This document shows, one piece after another, positions 16,820-24,918 of a stretch of DNA of 64,000 bases. The stretch's first letter is position 1; every line of letters starts with the position of its first letter. The position numbers and the translations under genes were made by a program. Under the pieces are notes generated by a model. It did not search any database. It was not told the origin of the DNA and saw nothing but the letters and a program-made list of their open reading frames with translations. Origin of the DNA: Ardenticatenaceae bacterium (lineage in GTDB: Bacteria > Chloroflexota > Anaerolineae > Promineifilales > Promineifilaceae). The stretch is taken from NCBI GenBank assembly GCA_020634455.1, contig JACKBQ010000001.1, forward strand, positions 496,001 to 560,000, read 5' to 3'.

Positions 16820-17494
16820 TCATAGAAGTTCGCTCAATTGGTGCAGCGTTTTGATTTCGTAGGTGATGGGCAAGTCGGTGGTTTGGCCGTTGGGGTTAAA
16901 CCAGCAGGTGTCTATGCCGTAGTTGATGCCGCCGATGATGTCCGACGAGAGGCTGTCGCCGATGATGAGCACTTCGCTTTTGGCGGGCTGGTTCATTTGG
17001 GCAAAGGCGGCGTCAAAAATGCCGGGGTTGGGCTTGGAAACGCCAATCTCCTGCGAAATAATGATGGGCGAAAAGTATGGTTTCAGGCCGGATTTTTCTA
17101 GTCGAGGGTGCTGCACATCGGCCAGGCCGTTGGTGATGATGCCGAGATGGAAACGGCCGTTTAATCCCCCCAGTAGTTCCATCACGCCATCCATCAGCGG
17201 GGCTTGCTGCCCCAGCTGGGCCAGGTAGCTGTCGGCAAACGTTTCGGGATCAGCCTCGATGCCCAGTTCGGCAAACAAATCCTGAAAGCGCCCGGTGCGG
17301 ATGGCATTGGGCGTGATTTCTTTGCGCTCCAGGCGTTGCCAGTAGCTGGCGTTGATTTGGTGGTAGCGCTGTTTGGCTTCTGGCGGGAAGGGGAGGCCGT
17401 GCTGGGCAAAGCTGCTTTCCAGCGCCAGCGCTTCGGTCTGGTCAAAGTCTAACAGGGTGTTGTCAACGTCGAAGAGGAGCCATTTGTATGGCAT
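16820..17494 (-). CDS. HAD-superfamily hydrolase, YjjG-like; candidate histidinol-phosphatase
   Basis: 224 residues with all HAD motifs: I, FDVDNTLLDFD near residue 8; II, IITNGLADVQ; III, Lys in GVSKPNPGIF; IV, IIGDSLSSDIIGG. The cap and overall look are those of YjjG/TIGR02254 nucleotidases. It lies between hisA and hisF on the same strand. HisB here is the short dehydratase-only form, and no other histidinol-phosphate phosphatase is seen in the operon. This enzyme may therefore fill step 8, which is inferred from context. The alternative is pyrimidine nucleotide housecleaning. Confidence 0.75.
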   Translation of the reverse strand: MPYKWLLFDVDNTLLDFDQTEALALESSFAQHGLPFPPEAKQRYHQINASYWQRLERKEITPNAIRTGRFQDLFAELGIEADPETFADSYLAQLGQQAPLMDGVMELLGGLNGRFHLGIITNGLADVQHPRLEKSGLKPYFSPIIISQEIGVSKPNPGIFDAAFAQMNQPAKSEVLIIGDSLSSDIIGGINYGIDTCWFNPNGQTTDLPITYEIKTLHQLSELL

Positions 17495-17515
17495 AGTGAG
17501 TTGCTTCCTTGATGG

Positions 17516-17566
17516 CGATTGGAGACTGGAGATGAGAGATTGACAAATCTCTAGTCTCTAATCTCC
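17516..17566. repeat. GGAGACTGGAGAT-type hairpin repeat
   Basis: Imperfect hairpin made of short direct repeats, between hisA and the HAD gene, starting 8 bases from the hisA stop. Same family as the element inside hisF. Confidence 0.65.
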
Positions 17567-17574
17567 TTAAAGAT

Positions 17575-18315
17575 TTAGGCTGGCTTGATGAGGTTGAGTG
17601 CTTCTTCCAGCTCGATACGGCCGTCGTAAATGGCTCGTCCGGTGATGACACCCACGATACCATGCTCGGCCTGGGCGTGGCAGCGGCGAATGTCTTCCAG
17701 CCCGGCGACACCACCAGAGGCGATGATGTTGAGGCCAGTGACGCGGCTGAGCTGCACGGTGGCCTGCACATCCACGCCGCCAAGCAGCCCATCGCGACCA
17801 ATGTCGGTGTAAATGATGGTTTTAACGCCGCGCTCTTTCATCTCTTTGCCCAACTGGACGGGATTGACGGCCGTATCTTTCAGCCAGCCGCGTGTTTTCA
17901 CACGGCCGTTGTGGGCATCAATACCAACCAGGATTTTGTTTTTGCCAAATTTTTCTACGGCTTTGCTGACCAGGTCTGGTTTTTCAATGGCCACGGTGCC
18001 CAAAATGACGCGCCTGGCTCCAGCCTTTAACGCGCGCTCAATGTCGTCAAGGGTGCGGATGCCGCCGCCAAACTGAACCTTCACATCTAGCTCGCAAATT
18101 GCAGGTAGCGCAGCCCAGTTTGCCGCACCCGCTTCATCGAAAGCACCATCCAGATTGACGATGTGCAGCCATTTGGCGCCAGCCTTGATCCATTTTTCGG
18201 CCATTTTAATGGCATTGGTGCCGAATACGGTTTCTTTATCGGGGTCCCCTTGCTCTAGTCGCACAACACGGCCGTTGCGCAAATCAATTGCAGGGAAAAT
18301 GGTGAACTTACTCAA
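17575..18315 (-). CDS. hisA: ProFAR isomerase HisA
   Basis: 246 residues, usual length. This TIM-barrel enzyme isomerises ProFAR to PRFAR, step 4 of the pathway. The catalytic Asp pair is in FPAIDLRNGRVVRL near residue 10 and YTDIGRDG near 130. Phosphate loops are QFGGGIRT and IASGGVAG. It carries several in-gene ACGGCCGT octamers. Confidence 0.95.
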   Translation of the reverse strand: MSKFTIFPAIDLRNGRVVRLEQGDPDKETVFGTNAIKMAEKWIKAGAKWLHIVNLDGAFDEAGAANWAALPAICELDVKVQFGGGIRTLDDIERALKAGARRVILGTVAIEKPDLVSKAVEKFGKNKILVGIDAHNGRVKTRGWLKDTAVNPVQLGKEMKERGVKTIIYTDIGRDGLLGGVDVQATVQLSRVTGLNIIASGGVAGLEDIRRCHAQAEHGIVGVITGRAIYDGRIELEEALNLIKPA

Positions 18316-18333
18316 AAGGTACCTCTTGGGATG

Positions 18334-18434
18334 AGGTAACTGAGTAATTTAGTAATTCGTAATTTAGTAATTCGTAATTGTGCGCTTGCTCAATTACGAA
18401 TTACCAATTGCCAATTACCTGATTACCCAATTAC
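18334..18434. repeat. TAATT-type hairpin repeat between hisH and hisA
   Basis: Iterated GTAATTTAGTAATTCGTAATT on one side and TACGAATTACCAATTGCCAATTACC on the other form a long imperfect hairpin. It supplies the TAA stop of hisH (18431-18433). The same family surrounds 60453-60640. Confidence 0.75.
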
Positions 18435-19081
18435 AATTTTTCAACGAAATTTTTCAGGATGGTCAGCCCCACGCTTTGGCTCTTTTCGGGGTGGAACTGC
18501 AAGCCGTAAATATTATCCTTTGCCACCACAGATGCAAAGGGAAATCCATAATCTGTCCAGGCGAGAACGGCCGTTGCGTCCACCGGATCACAGTAATAGG
18601 AATGGACAAAATACGCATAGTCACCCATCTGCACATCATCCAGCAGCGGGTTTTCCCAGGCGGGTTCCAACTGGTTCCAGCCCATGTGGGGGATTTTTAG
18701 ACCCCCTCCCTGGCCCTCCCCCTGCCGGAGGGAGGGTTGGATGGCGGTAGGGAATCGCACAACTTTTCCTGCCAGCAAATCCAGCCCCTGGTGCACGCCC
18801 ATCTCGTGGCCTTCGCTGAACATGAGCTGCATCCCCACGCAGATGCCCAAAAACGGCACACCGCGCTGGACGGATTCGTGAATGGCTTCCGGCAGGTTGT
18901 GCTTGCGCAGCCCGTCCATGCCAGAGCCAAACGCGCCGACGCCGGGCAGCACCAGCTTGCTGGCCCGCCGCACCACCTCTGGGTCATCCGTCAGCTGCAC
19001 CTCTGCGCCGATGTGTTCAAATGCTTTCTGTGCGGAGCGAATGTTGCTTGCGCCGTAGTCGATCATGGTGATCTGTGTCAT
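18431..19081 (-). CDS. hisH: Imidazole glycerol phosphate synthase glutaminase HisH, with in-frame repeat
   Basis: 216 residues from the ATG at 19081, which opens directly into MTQITMIDYGASNIRSAQKA. The class I glutaminase triad is Cys in FLGICVGMQLMF, and His/Glu in YGLQFHPEKS. The oxyanion segment PGVGAFGSGM is present. Between FPTAI and LKIPHMGWNQLE lies an extra PSLRQGEGQGGG, encoded by a CCCTCCC/GGGAGGG hairpin (18704-18736) in frame. The stop codon comes from another hairpin repeat. It gives ammonia to HisF. Confidence 0.93.
   Translation of the reverse strand: MTQITMIDYGASNIRSAQKAFEHIGAEVQLTDDPEVVRRASKLVLPGVGAFGSGMDGLRKHNLPEAIHESVQRGVPFLGICVGMQLMFSEGHEMGVHQGLDLLAGKVVRFPTAIQPSLRQGEGQGGGLKIPHMGWNQLEPAWENPLLDDVQMGDYAYFVHSYYCDPVDATAVLAWTDYGFPFASVVAKDNIYGLQFHPEKSQSVGLTILKNFVEKL
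18704..18736. repeat. CCCTCCC/GGGAGGG hairpin inside hisH
   Basis: Short GC-rich hairpin with CCCTCCCTGGCCC sequence and GGAGGGAGGG on the other arm, within the reading frame of hisH, where relatives have about a dozen fewer residues. Confidence 0.7.
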
Positions 19082-19088
19082 GTTTCGT

Positions 19089-19158
19089 AATCCGTTATCG
19101 GTCATCGGTGATCGGTGGTCGGTAATCGGTTTACCGTTCACGGATTACCGATTACCGC
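19089..19158. repeat. GGTNATCGGT-type hairpin repeat between hisB and hisH
   Basis: Five iterated copies of ATCGGT-like units face GGATTACCGATTACCG. It starts at the base after the hisB TGA. A relative lies at 62883-62955. Confidence 0.75.
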
Positions 19159-19749
19159 TCACTCAGTGAGCGTTCCCTTCGTCGAAGCCACATCCACCCG
19201 GCGCGGGTCGAGGGTAACGGCCGTATCCAACGCGCGGGCAAAGGCTTTAAACAGCGCTTCGGCCTGATGGTGGTCGTTACGGCCGTATTCAATCCGGGCG
19301 TGCAGGTTCATCCGGGCATGGATGGCCACCGATTCAAAGAAATGCTCTACCAGGTCCGTGGGCATCTGGCCGATGGCCGGGGTGTGCCAAGAGCCGTGAA
19401 AAACTGTGTACGGCCGTCCGCCCAGATCGATGGCTACAAACCCCAGCGCCTCATCCATCGGCACGTAGGCGTGCGCCGTGCGGATGATGCCTTTGCGGTC
19501 GCCTAGCGCCTGGTTGAGCGCCTGCCCCAGCACAATGCCCACATCTTCGAGGGTGTGGTGGGTGTCAATGTGCAAATCTCCGGTGGCCTGCACCGTTAAA
19601 TCGAACAAGCCGTGGACGGAAACGGCCGTGAGCATATGGTCAAAAAAGCCCACGCCCGTGCTAATTTCGTGCTGGCCGCTGCCATCCAAATCAATAGCAA
19701 TGGAGATGGTTGTTTCTGAAGTTTTTCGATGAATTTCTGATCGTCGCAT
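19159..19749 (-). CDS. hisB: Imidazoleglycerol-phosphate dehydratase HisB
   Basis: 196 residues from the ATG at 19749 (MRRSEIHRKTSETTISIAIDLDG). It dehydrates IGP to imidazole acetol phosphate, step 6. The manganese motifs DTHHTLEDVG and NDHHQAEALFKAFARAL are both present. It is the monofunctional form without the N-terminal phosphatase domain of enteric HisB. Confidence 0.95.
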   Translation of the reverse strand: MRRSEIHRKTSETTISIAIDLDGSGQHEISTGVGFFDHMLTAVSVHGLFDLTVQATGDLHIDTHHTLEDVGIVLGQALNQALGDRKGIIRTAHAYVPMDEALGFVAIDLGGRPYTVFHGSWHTPAIGQMPTDLVEHFFESVAIHARMNLHARIEYGRNDHHQAEALFKAFARALDTAVTLDPRRVDVASTKGTLTE

Positions 19750-19789
19750 AATGATTCCGGTTTGAACGAAATAGCTAAAAATGGAAGTA

Positions 19790-20380
19790 TTACAGGTTGC
19801 GAATTGGTCGGCTTCCAAGAGCAATATTCAAAGATTCCTCTTTGTCCGTATGGGCAATGGTTAAATACAGAACGCGCTGATTCACAATCCAGTAAGTTAA
19901 TTTAAACTCTCCCATATAATCTACCATCTGAAATTCTAGCGGTATATCCCTTCTTCCTGCATTGATGCTCGCATCACTTTGGTGTTCATCTTTGAAGTCA
20001 GAAAAATTGTCATTAATGAATTTAGGATGGCCGATAATTTTTATAATTTCTTCTCGAATTACTACATATTCTTGTTCAAATGCAAAAGAGACTTGTTCAT
20101 AAATCTCGCTATTAAAACTCCAAGATTTTCTATCCAAAAAATCAAGAGTTTCAGCGAGATAAATTACGGAATCTTCGGCGCTAAAAGAATAGATGTGGAT
20201 GCCATTTTCATCTTTGTCGGCAAAGTAGTGTGTAAGAAAAGGTTTAATTTCATCAGACAAAAAATCCAGTTTTGCAATTCCTGTATATGCCCTCTTGAAT
20301 TGTGGCTCTGTTCCTGTCTCGGAGAACTGAAAATCTAACAGTTGACTGATCAATAATTCCAATTGTCGGTGCGTAGTCAT
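19790..20380 (-). CDS. Unknown soluble protein inserted between hisC and hisB
   Basis: 196 residues, acidic and rich in aromatic residues, without signal peptide or membrane segment. Segments such as EIYEQVSFAFEQEYVVIREEIIKIIGHP and YMGEFKLTYWIVNQRVLYLTIAHTDKEESLNIALGSRPI give no recognised family. It is much richer in A+T than the his genes, contains no ACGGCCGT, and lies 12 bases from hisC and 40 from hisB. It looks like a passenger gene, perhaps an immunity-type protein, but that is a guess. Confidence 0.55.
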   Translation of the reverse strand: MTTHRQLELLISQLLDFQFSETGTEPQFKRAYTGIAKLDFLSDEIKPFLTHYFADKDENGIHIYSFSAEDSVIYLAETLDFLDRKSWSFNSEIYEQVSFAFEQEYVVIREEIIKIIGHPKFINDNFSDFKDEHQSDASINAGRRDIPLEFQMVDYMGEFKLTYWIVNQRVLYLTIAHTDKEESLNIALGSRPIRNL

Positions 20381-20392
20381 AAGACGCTGTCC

Positions 20393-21550
20393 TCACCTAA
20401 GATTTCTTAACGTTTGGATTAGTTTGTCTGTTTCCTCCGGCCGTCCGGCGCTTATGCGGATGCAGTTGTCCAGACCCGGCTTGTTAAAATAGCGCACCAG
20501 GATGCCCGCTTGCTCCAAATCAAGTTTGAGCTGTCGCGCATCGCGGCCAATCACCCGGCAAAGTATAAAGTTTGAACGGCTGGGAAAAGGGTTCAGGTAG
20601 CTAATTGTACCCAATTCTGTAAAAAGACGCTCTCTTTCGGTGACCAAAAGCTGCACTTTTTCTTGAAGCCACACCTGATCTTCCAGCGAGGCCAAGGCGG
20701 CCAACGAAGCGGCAACGTTGATGTTGTACGGCTGTTTGATTTTCCACAGGTGGGGCAGCAGCCATTCCGGGAACGCGCCGTAGCCCACGCGCAGCCCGGC
20801 CAGCCCGGCCAGCTTGCTAAACGTCCGCAGCACCGCCAAATTGTCATATTCCAGCGTCCAATGAATCCGGCTAGAAGTATTTGCCACAGAGGTCACAGAG
20901 GAAAAAGAGGTTTTTTCTCTAGCCTCTCTGTGTTCTCTGTGGCCAAAATCAAAATCCACATACGCTTCATCCAGCACCACCAGCAGCGGCAGTTGCAGCA
21001 GGCGGCGCAGATGGGCGTCGGGGATGGTGCTGCCGTCTGGGTTGTTGGGGGAGCAGAGGAAGAGAATTTTGGCGGTGGGGTGTTGGGCGACGGCTTGCTC
21101 AATGGCGGGGACGTTGAGACTGAAATCCTCGTTACGCCAGACTGCCACGTATTGGCCGCTGTTTACGGCCGTACTAAACGGATACATCCCAAACGATGGC
21201 GGGCAATCAATCACCACGTCATCAGGGGAGAGCACCACGCGCAAAACCAGATCGATCAGCTCATCCGCGCCCATGCCGGTCAGCAGGCGTTCCTTGGGCA
21301 TTTGTACGTAATCGCTGAGCGCGTCACGCAGTTGGTTGGATTCAGGATCAGGGTAGATGTGGAAGAAACGGCCGTTCCTTAACGCCTCTAGCGCTTTTGG
21401 CGATGGTCCATATGGATTTTCGTTGGCATCCAGCTTCACAATCTCTTCTGGGGTTCGCCCCAGACGAGCCGACAGCACCTCGAAGGGCACGATGGGCGTG
21501 TACGCTTCCATCTCCGCAATTTCTGGACGCACAAAGGATGCATATTCCAT
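20393..21550 (-). CDS. hisC: Histidinol-phosphate aminotransferase HisC, with in-frame repeat
   Basis: 385 residues from the ATG at 21550, which follows AGGGGAAG and begins MEYASFVRPEIAEM. It is the PLP enzyme of step 7. NENPYGPSP binds substrate, VVLDEAYVDF holds the cofactor Asp/Tyr, and RTFSKLAGLAGLRVGYG holds the PLP Lys. Between YVDFDF and TLEYDNLAVLRTFSK lie about 20-30 extra residues (GHREHREAREKTSFSS region), encoded by an ACAGAGG-type hairpin at 20883-20943. It is in frame and without a stop, so the enzyme may work with a longer surface loop. Confidence 0.92.
   Translation of the reverse strand: MEYASFVRPEIAEMEAYTPIVPFEVLSARLGRTPEEIVKLDANENPYGPSPKALEALRNGRFFHIYPDPESNQLRDALSDYVQMPKERLLTGMGADELIDLVLRVVLSPDDVVIDCPPSFGMYPFSTAVNSGQYVAVWRNEDFSLNVPAIEQAVAQHPTAKILFLCSPNNPDGSTIPDAHLRRLLQLPLLVVLDEAYVDFDFGHREHREAREKTSFSSVTSVANTSSRIHWTLEYDNLAVLRTFSKLAGLAGLRVGYGAFPEWLLPHLWKIKQPYNINVAASLAALASLEDQVWLQEKVQLLVTERERLFTELGTISYLNPFPSRSNFILCRVIGRDARQLKLDLEQAGILVRYFNKPGLDNCIRISAGRPEETDKLIQTLRNLR
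20883..20943. repeat. ACAGAGG-type hairpin inside hisC
   Basis: GCCACAGAGGTCACAGAGG on one side and CCTCTCTGTGTTCTCTGTGGC on the other enclose a short A/T-rich loop, all inside the hisC frame. Related units lie at 14561-14600. Confidence 0.75.
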
Positions 21551-21590
21551 TTTTCTTCCCCTCGCTTCTAATTTAGGGACCAATTATGGC

Positions 21591-21660
21591 GGAGTGAGCA
21601 TCCTCAGATGCGAACGGCCGTAGCAAGCCCCGTTCCGCATCTGAGGATGCTCCACTCCTC
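21591..21660. repeat. GCATCCTCAGATGC-type inverted repeat, copy 1
   Basis: GGAGTGAGCATCCTCAGATGC is opposed by GCATCTGAGGATGCTCC around a centre holding an ACGGCCGT. A second copy is at 52238-52303. It lies between hisC and the GxxExxY gene. Confidence 0.8.
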
Positions 21661-21670
21661 ACTAATTTTC

Positions 21671-22090
21671 CTACAGTTGCGCCAAAACCGCATACGCCAT
21701 GCGTGAGCGGTGTTTTTCCATTTCCACCTGGCGGAACCCTTTTTTCAGGTCCGGGGCATGGAAGTTGATGAGCAGTCCCATTTTGTACCTGGTATGTTTC
21801 AAATAGGACCGCATGTGCGCTTCGTCATCATCACAAATTGATGATGAAGTCTTAATTTCAACAACAATCGTATTGGCCACCAGCAGTTCAAGCCGAAAGC
21901 CCTCATCCATCTGGTGACCTTTGTAGGAAAGTGGCACAGGTACATTGACCCGAATCGGCACTTTCCGCAATTTTAACTCATGTGCCAGGCATTCTTCATA
22001 GGTGGCTTTAAGAAGACCTGGGCCTAATTGCTGCATGACTTCCAGTGATGCGCCAATGACGCGACCTACCCAATAACTTGGATCTACCAT
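21671..22090 (-). CDS. GxxExxY family protein
   Basis: 139 residues from the ATG at 22090 (MVDPSYWVGRVIGASLEV). The naming motif appears as GPGLLKATYEECLAHEL, followed by a PD-(D/E)XK-like core: FRLELLVANTIVVEIKTSSSI and the later MGLLINF. The family is widespread as a short passenger gene and is predicted to be nuclease-like. Its position between hisD and hisC is probably incidental. An alternative start lies 48 bases upstream. Confidence 0.75.
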   Translation of the reverse strand: MVDPSYWVGRVIGASLEVMQQLGPGLLKATYEECLAHELKLRKVPIRVNVPVPLSYKGHQMDEGFRLELLVANTIVVEIKTSSSICDDDEAHMRSYLKHTRYKMGLLINFHAPDLKKGFRQVEMEKHRSRMAYAVLAQL

Positions 22091-22289
22091 GATCGTTTCG
22101 TTCCCTTTACATTTTGCGAGTTGTCCAATAAACGGCAATGGGTTAACGGTTTCTGGCAGTTCGGTGCTTGATACGGCCGTTACCCTGTAGCTGACATGAT
22201 AGCGGGAACAATCTTACGAAGATCCTCTCATTCACACATTTTTCATCAAAAAGTCTGACCCATTGGTCATGCCCGTCGAAAAACGAGGC

Positions 22290-23612
22290 TTAAATTCGCT
22301 TTTTAGCTGCGTTGGCATGACCATCCAGCCCTTCCGCCTGGGCAATGCGGGTTGCTGCTGCGCTAATTTGGGCCGATGTTTGGTCATCTAGCTGTACTAT
22401 GCTGCTAATTTTTACAAAGTCGAGCACGTTGAGCGGCGAGGCAAAGCGGGCGGTGCCATTGGTGGGCATGACGTGGCTTGGCCCGGCGACGTAATCACCC
22501 AGCACCTCAAAGCTGCGCTCGCCGATGAACAGCCCGCCCGCGTGGGGAATTTTGTCTACGTATGCGGCTGGGTTGGCGGTAGCGATGCAGGTGTGTTCCG
22601 CAGCAAAATCGCTGGCGAGTCGGCACGCTTCGTCCAAATCGGCCGTGAGGACAATGCCGCCCCGGTTGGCCAGGGAGATGGCAATCACCTCGCTGCGGCT
22701 TAGCGCTTCCATCTGTCGGGCAATTTCCACCTGGACGGCTTTTGCCAATGTTGGCGACGGCGTGAACAGGATAGCAGTCGCCAGCACGTCGTGTTCGGCC
22801 TGGGCCAGCATGTCGGCGGCTACCCAGGCGGGATTGGCGGTGTCGTCGGCCACGACAACGGTTTCGGTGGGGCCGTACAGCCCGTCGATGCCGACGATGC
22901 CGTACAGTTGCCGCTTGGCCAGGGTGGTAAACAGGTTGCCGGGGCCGACGATTTTGTCCACACGGGGCACACTTTCGCTGCCAAAGGCAAGCGCGGCGAT
23001 GGCCTGTGCGCCGCCGAGGGTATAAATGGTGTCAATGCCAGCAATAGCGGCTGCGGCTAAGGTAACATCGGGGATACGGCCGTTTCCCTTCCCAGGCGGC
23101 GTGGCTACCACAATCTCCTTCACGCCCGCAACCTGTGCCGGAATAACCGACATGAGCAGCGACGAGGGCAGCGGGGCCGTGCCGCCGGGCACATAGACGC
23201 CCACGCGGTCAATTGGCGTCACACGCTGGCCGACGGTGCCGCCCATTTCGTTGGTTTGCCAGTTGGGCAGCGGCTGCCGCTGGTGAAAATCGCGGATGCG
23301 GCTGGCGGCCAGCTCTAGCGCTTCTTTCAAGTCGTTGGGGATGCGAGAAACGGCCGCACTGATCTCTGACTTGCTTACCTGCAAACTTGCCACTTGCACA
23401 CCATCTAACGTTTCCGTCCAGTGGTGCAGGGCCGCATCTCCCCGCTGGCGCACATCTTTGAGGATGGTGGTAACGGCCGTTTCTGGTGTCGCATCTTCGC
23501 CAAATAATTTATTCAAGCTTGCTTGCAGTGCAGGCGGTACATCTGGTTCCAAAGAACCCTCCCGCCGCAGAATCGTTTTTTTTGCTTCAGGTACGTGTAG
23601 AATTTTTATCAT
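22290..23612 (-). CDS. hisD: Histidinol dehydrogenase HisD
   Basis: 440 residues. It oxidises histidinol to histidine with two NAD, the last two steps. The segments RVGVYVPGGTAPLPSSLLMSVIPAQVAGV, GGAQAIAALAFG, VDKIVGPGN and the catalytic pair in FAAEHTCIAT are all present, as is the C-terminal TARFASPLNVLDFVK with its conserved residues. Second gene of the operon. Confidence 0.96.
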   Translation of the reverse strand: MIKILHVPEAKKTILRREGSLEPDVPPALQASLNKLFGEDATPETAVTTILKDVRQRGDAALHHWTETLDGVQVASLQVSKSEISAAVSRIPNDLKEALELAASRIRDFHQRQPLPNWQTNEMGGTVGQRVTPIDRVGVYVPGGTAPLPSSLLMSVIPAQVAGVKEIVVATPPGKGNGRIPDVTLAAAAIAGIDTIYTLGGAQAIAALAFGSESVPRVDKIVGPGNLFTTLAKRQLYGIVGIDGLYGPTETVVVADDTANPAWVAADMLAQAEHDVLATAILFTPSPTLAKAVQVEIARQMEALSRSEVIAISLANRGGIVLTADLDEACRLASDFAAEHTCIATANPAAYVDKIPHAGGLFIGERSFEVLGDYVAGPSHVMPTNGTARFASPLNVLDFVKISSIVQLDDQTSAQISAAATRIAQAEGLDGHANAAKKRI

Positions 23613-23623
23613 GATTCACTTTT

Positions 23624-23698
23624 TTGAGTAAAAAGTGAAAAGTAATAAGTAAAAAGCAAGTCTCTACTTATCACTTTTTACTTTTCACTTATCACTAC
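23624..23698. repeat. AAAAGTGA-type hairpin repeat at the hisG end
   Basis: GAGTAAAAAGTGAAAAGTAAT and ACTTATCACTTTTTACTTTTC form a long imperfect hairpin between hisG and hisD. It encodes the last residues (SEK) and the TAA stop of hisG. Confidence 0.8.
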
Positions 23699-24724
23699 CT
23701 CCTTGTCATTTTCCAGAGCTGTCAGCATGGCGCGATACCGCTCCGGCTCTTCTTCAAAAATATATTTGCAGGGCGAAACCACCACGCCGCTGCCGCCGAT
23801 GTTGCGCAGTTCGGCGATTGCCTGGAACAGGTCTGGCTTTTGCACCACAATGTTGACGGCAAACCAGTTGGGTTCGTCCGGCAAATGGTGGCGGGCTACA
23901 ACCGGGGCGATGGTGGGGCCGCGCAAGCCGCGCAGGTGCGGTTGCTCCAGCATTTTATCGGCAATATCTTCCGGGGCGCTGCCGCGCACGTTGGTAGTCA
24001 CCAGGTAGGAGTTTTCGGCGCGCAGGTGGGCTTCGATGTATTCAAGGAGTTGGCGCGCGACGGAAAGCACTTCTGGTCGTGTTTTGAGCGCTTCCTTGTT
24101 GGCTATCAGGCACGCCTGGGAGGCGAGAATTTGCCCATCTTCGATGGTGCGCAAATGGTTATCGCGTAGGGTGACGCCGGAGGAAACGAGATCGGAGATA
24201 ATGTCGGCGTAGCCGATGGTGGGCGCAATTTCCAGGGTGCCTTCAACTGTGATGAGTTTGACGGGTGCCACGCCGTGTTTTTCCAAAAAGCCACCGGTTG
24301 TTTTGGGGAATTTGGTGGCGACGCGCAGGGAACGGCCGTTTTTACCCAATTCCTTGGCCCAGGCGGCTAAATCGGACATGGTGCGGGCTGGTGTGGCTTC
24401 GGGTACGGCCAGGTTGAGGGTGCAGGGGCCAAAGCCCAGCGCATCATGAATGACGAGGATGGTGTGGGAACGGCCGTATGCCTTTTCCGCCAAAATATCC
24501 AGCCCCGTCAAACCAAAATCGAGACTGCCTTCACGCACCCCCGCCACAATGTCCCCTGGACGCTGAAACATGACGGTGAGTTCTGGCAGGCTGGGAATTT
24601 TGGCTTCATATTGCCGGGGGTTGGGGCGGAAAATTTTGAGCCCACACGCTTCCAAAAAGTCGAAAGCGTCTGTGTGCAGTGCGCCTTTGCTGGGCAGCGC
24701 CAGCCGAATATCGGTTCGGGACAT
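23678..24724 (-). CDS. hisG: ATP phosphoribosyltransferase HisG, long form
   Basis: 348 residues, first and committed step of histidine synthesis. Marks are LALPSKGAL at the start, VREGSLDFGLTGLDIL, and the PRPP-binding stretch VEGTLEIAPTIGYADIISDLVSSGVTL. After about residue 255 comes a C-terminal domain (LRGPTIAPVVARH; NIGGSGVVVSPCKYIFEE) of the type that binds histidine for feedback inhibition in the long form. A strong AAGGAG precedes the ATG. An attenuator lies upstream. Confidence 0.95.
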   Translation of the reverse strand: MSRTDIRLALPSKGALHTDAFDFLEACGLKIFRPNPRQYEAKIPSLPELTVMFQRPGDIVAGVREGSLDFGLTGLDILAEKAYGRSHTILVIHDALGFGPCTLNLAVPEATPARTMSDLAAWAKELGKNGRSLRVATKFPKTTGGFLEKHGVAPVKLITVEGTLEIAPTIGYADIISDLVSSGVTLRDNHLRTIEDGQILASQACLIANKEALKTRPEVLSVARQLLEYIEAHLRAENSYLVTTNVRGSAPEDIADKMLEQPHLRGLRGPTIAPVVARHHLPDEPNWFAVNIVVQKPDLFQAIAELRNIGGSGVVVSPCKYIFEEEPERYRAMLTALENDKEVVISEK

Positions 24725-24851
24725 CAGTTACTCCTTTGTAGGCAGTTCAAAAACAGAAAATTCAGATGTGATCTTGATTGGATGAACAAATTGATTTGCG
24801 TAAGACATATCTTGACAAGCCTTGGTTTCACTCGCAATTAAGGGGCGGAAA

Positions 24852-24887
24852 TAAAAAACACCCCCCTCTAGCTTGAGGAGGGTGTTT
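24852..24887 (-). terminator. Attenuator terminator in the his leader
   Basis: On the minus strand, AAACACCCTCCTC (24887-24875), a 6-base loop and GAGGGGGGTGTTT (24868-24856), with one mismatch, are followed by six T. It lies 31 bases after the leader-peptide stop and 127 bases before the hisG start, the place expected for transcription attenuation. No gene ends upstream that it could otherwise serve. Confidence 0.85.
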
Positions 24888-24900
24888 GAAATGCAACACC
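24881..24900 (-). promoter_or_regulatory. Candidate antiterminator hairpin of the his leader
   Basis: GGTGTT (24900-24895, minus strand) can pair with AACACC (24886-24881), which is the 5' arm of the terminator, so the two structures exclude each other. The same GGTGTTGC can also pair with GCACACC in the His-codon stretch of the leader, giving the third state of a classic attenuator. Found by inspection only. Confidence 0.55.
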
Positions 24901-24918
24901 GAAAAATCTAAACCTGCC

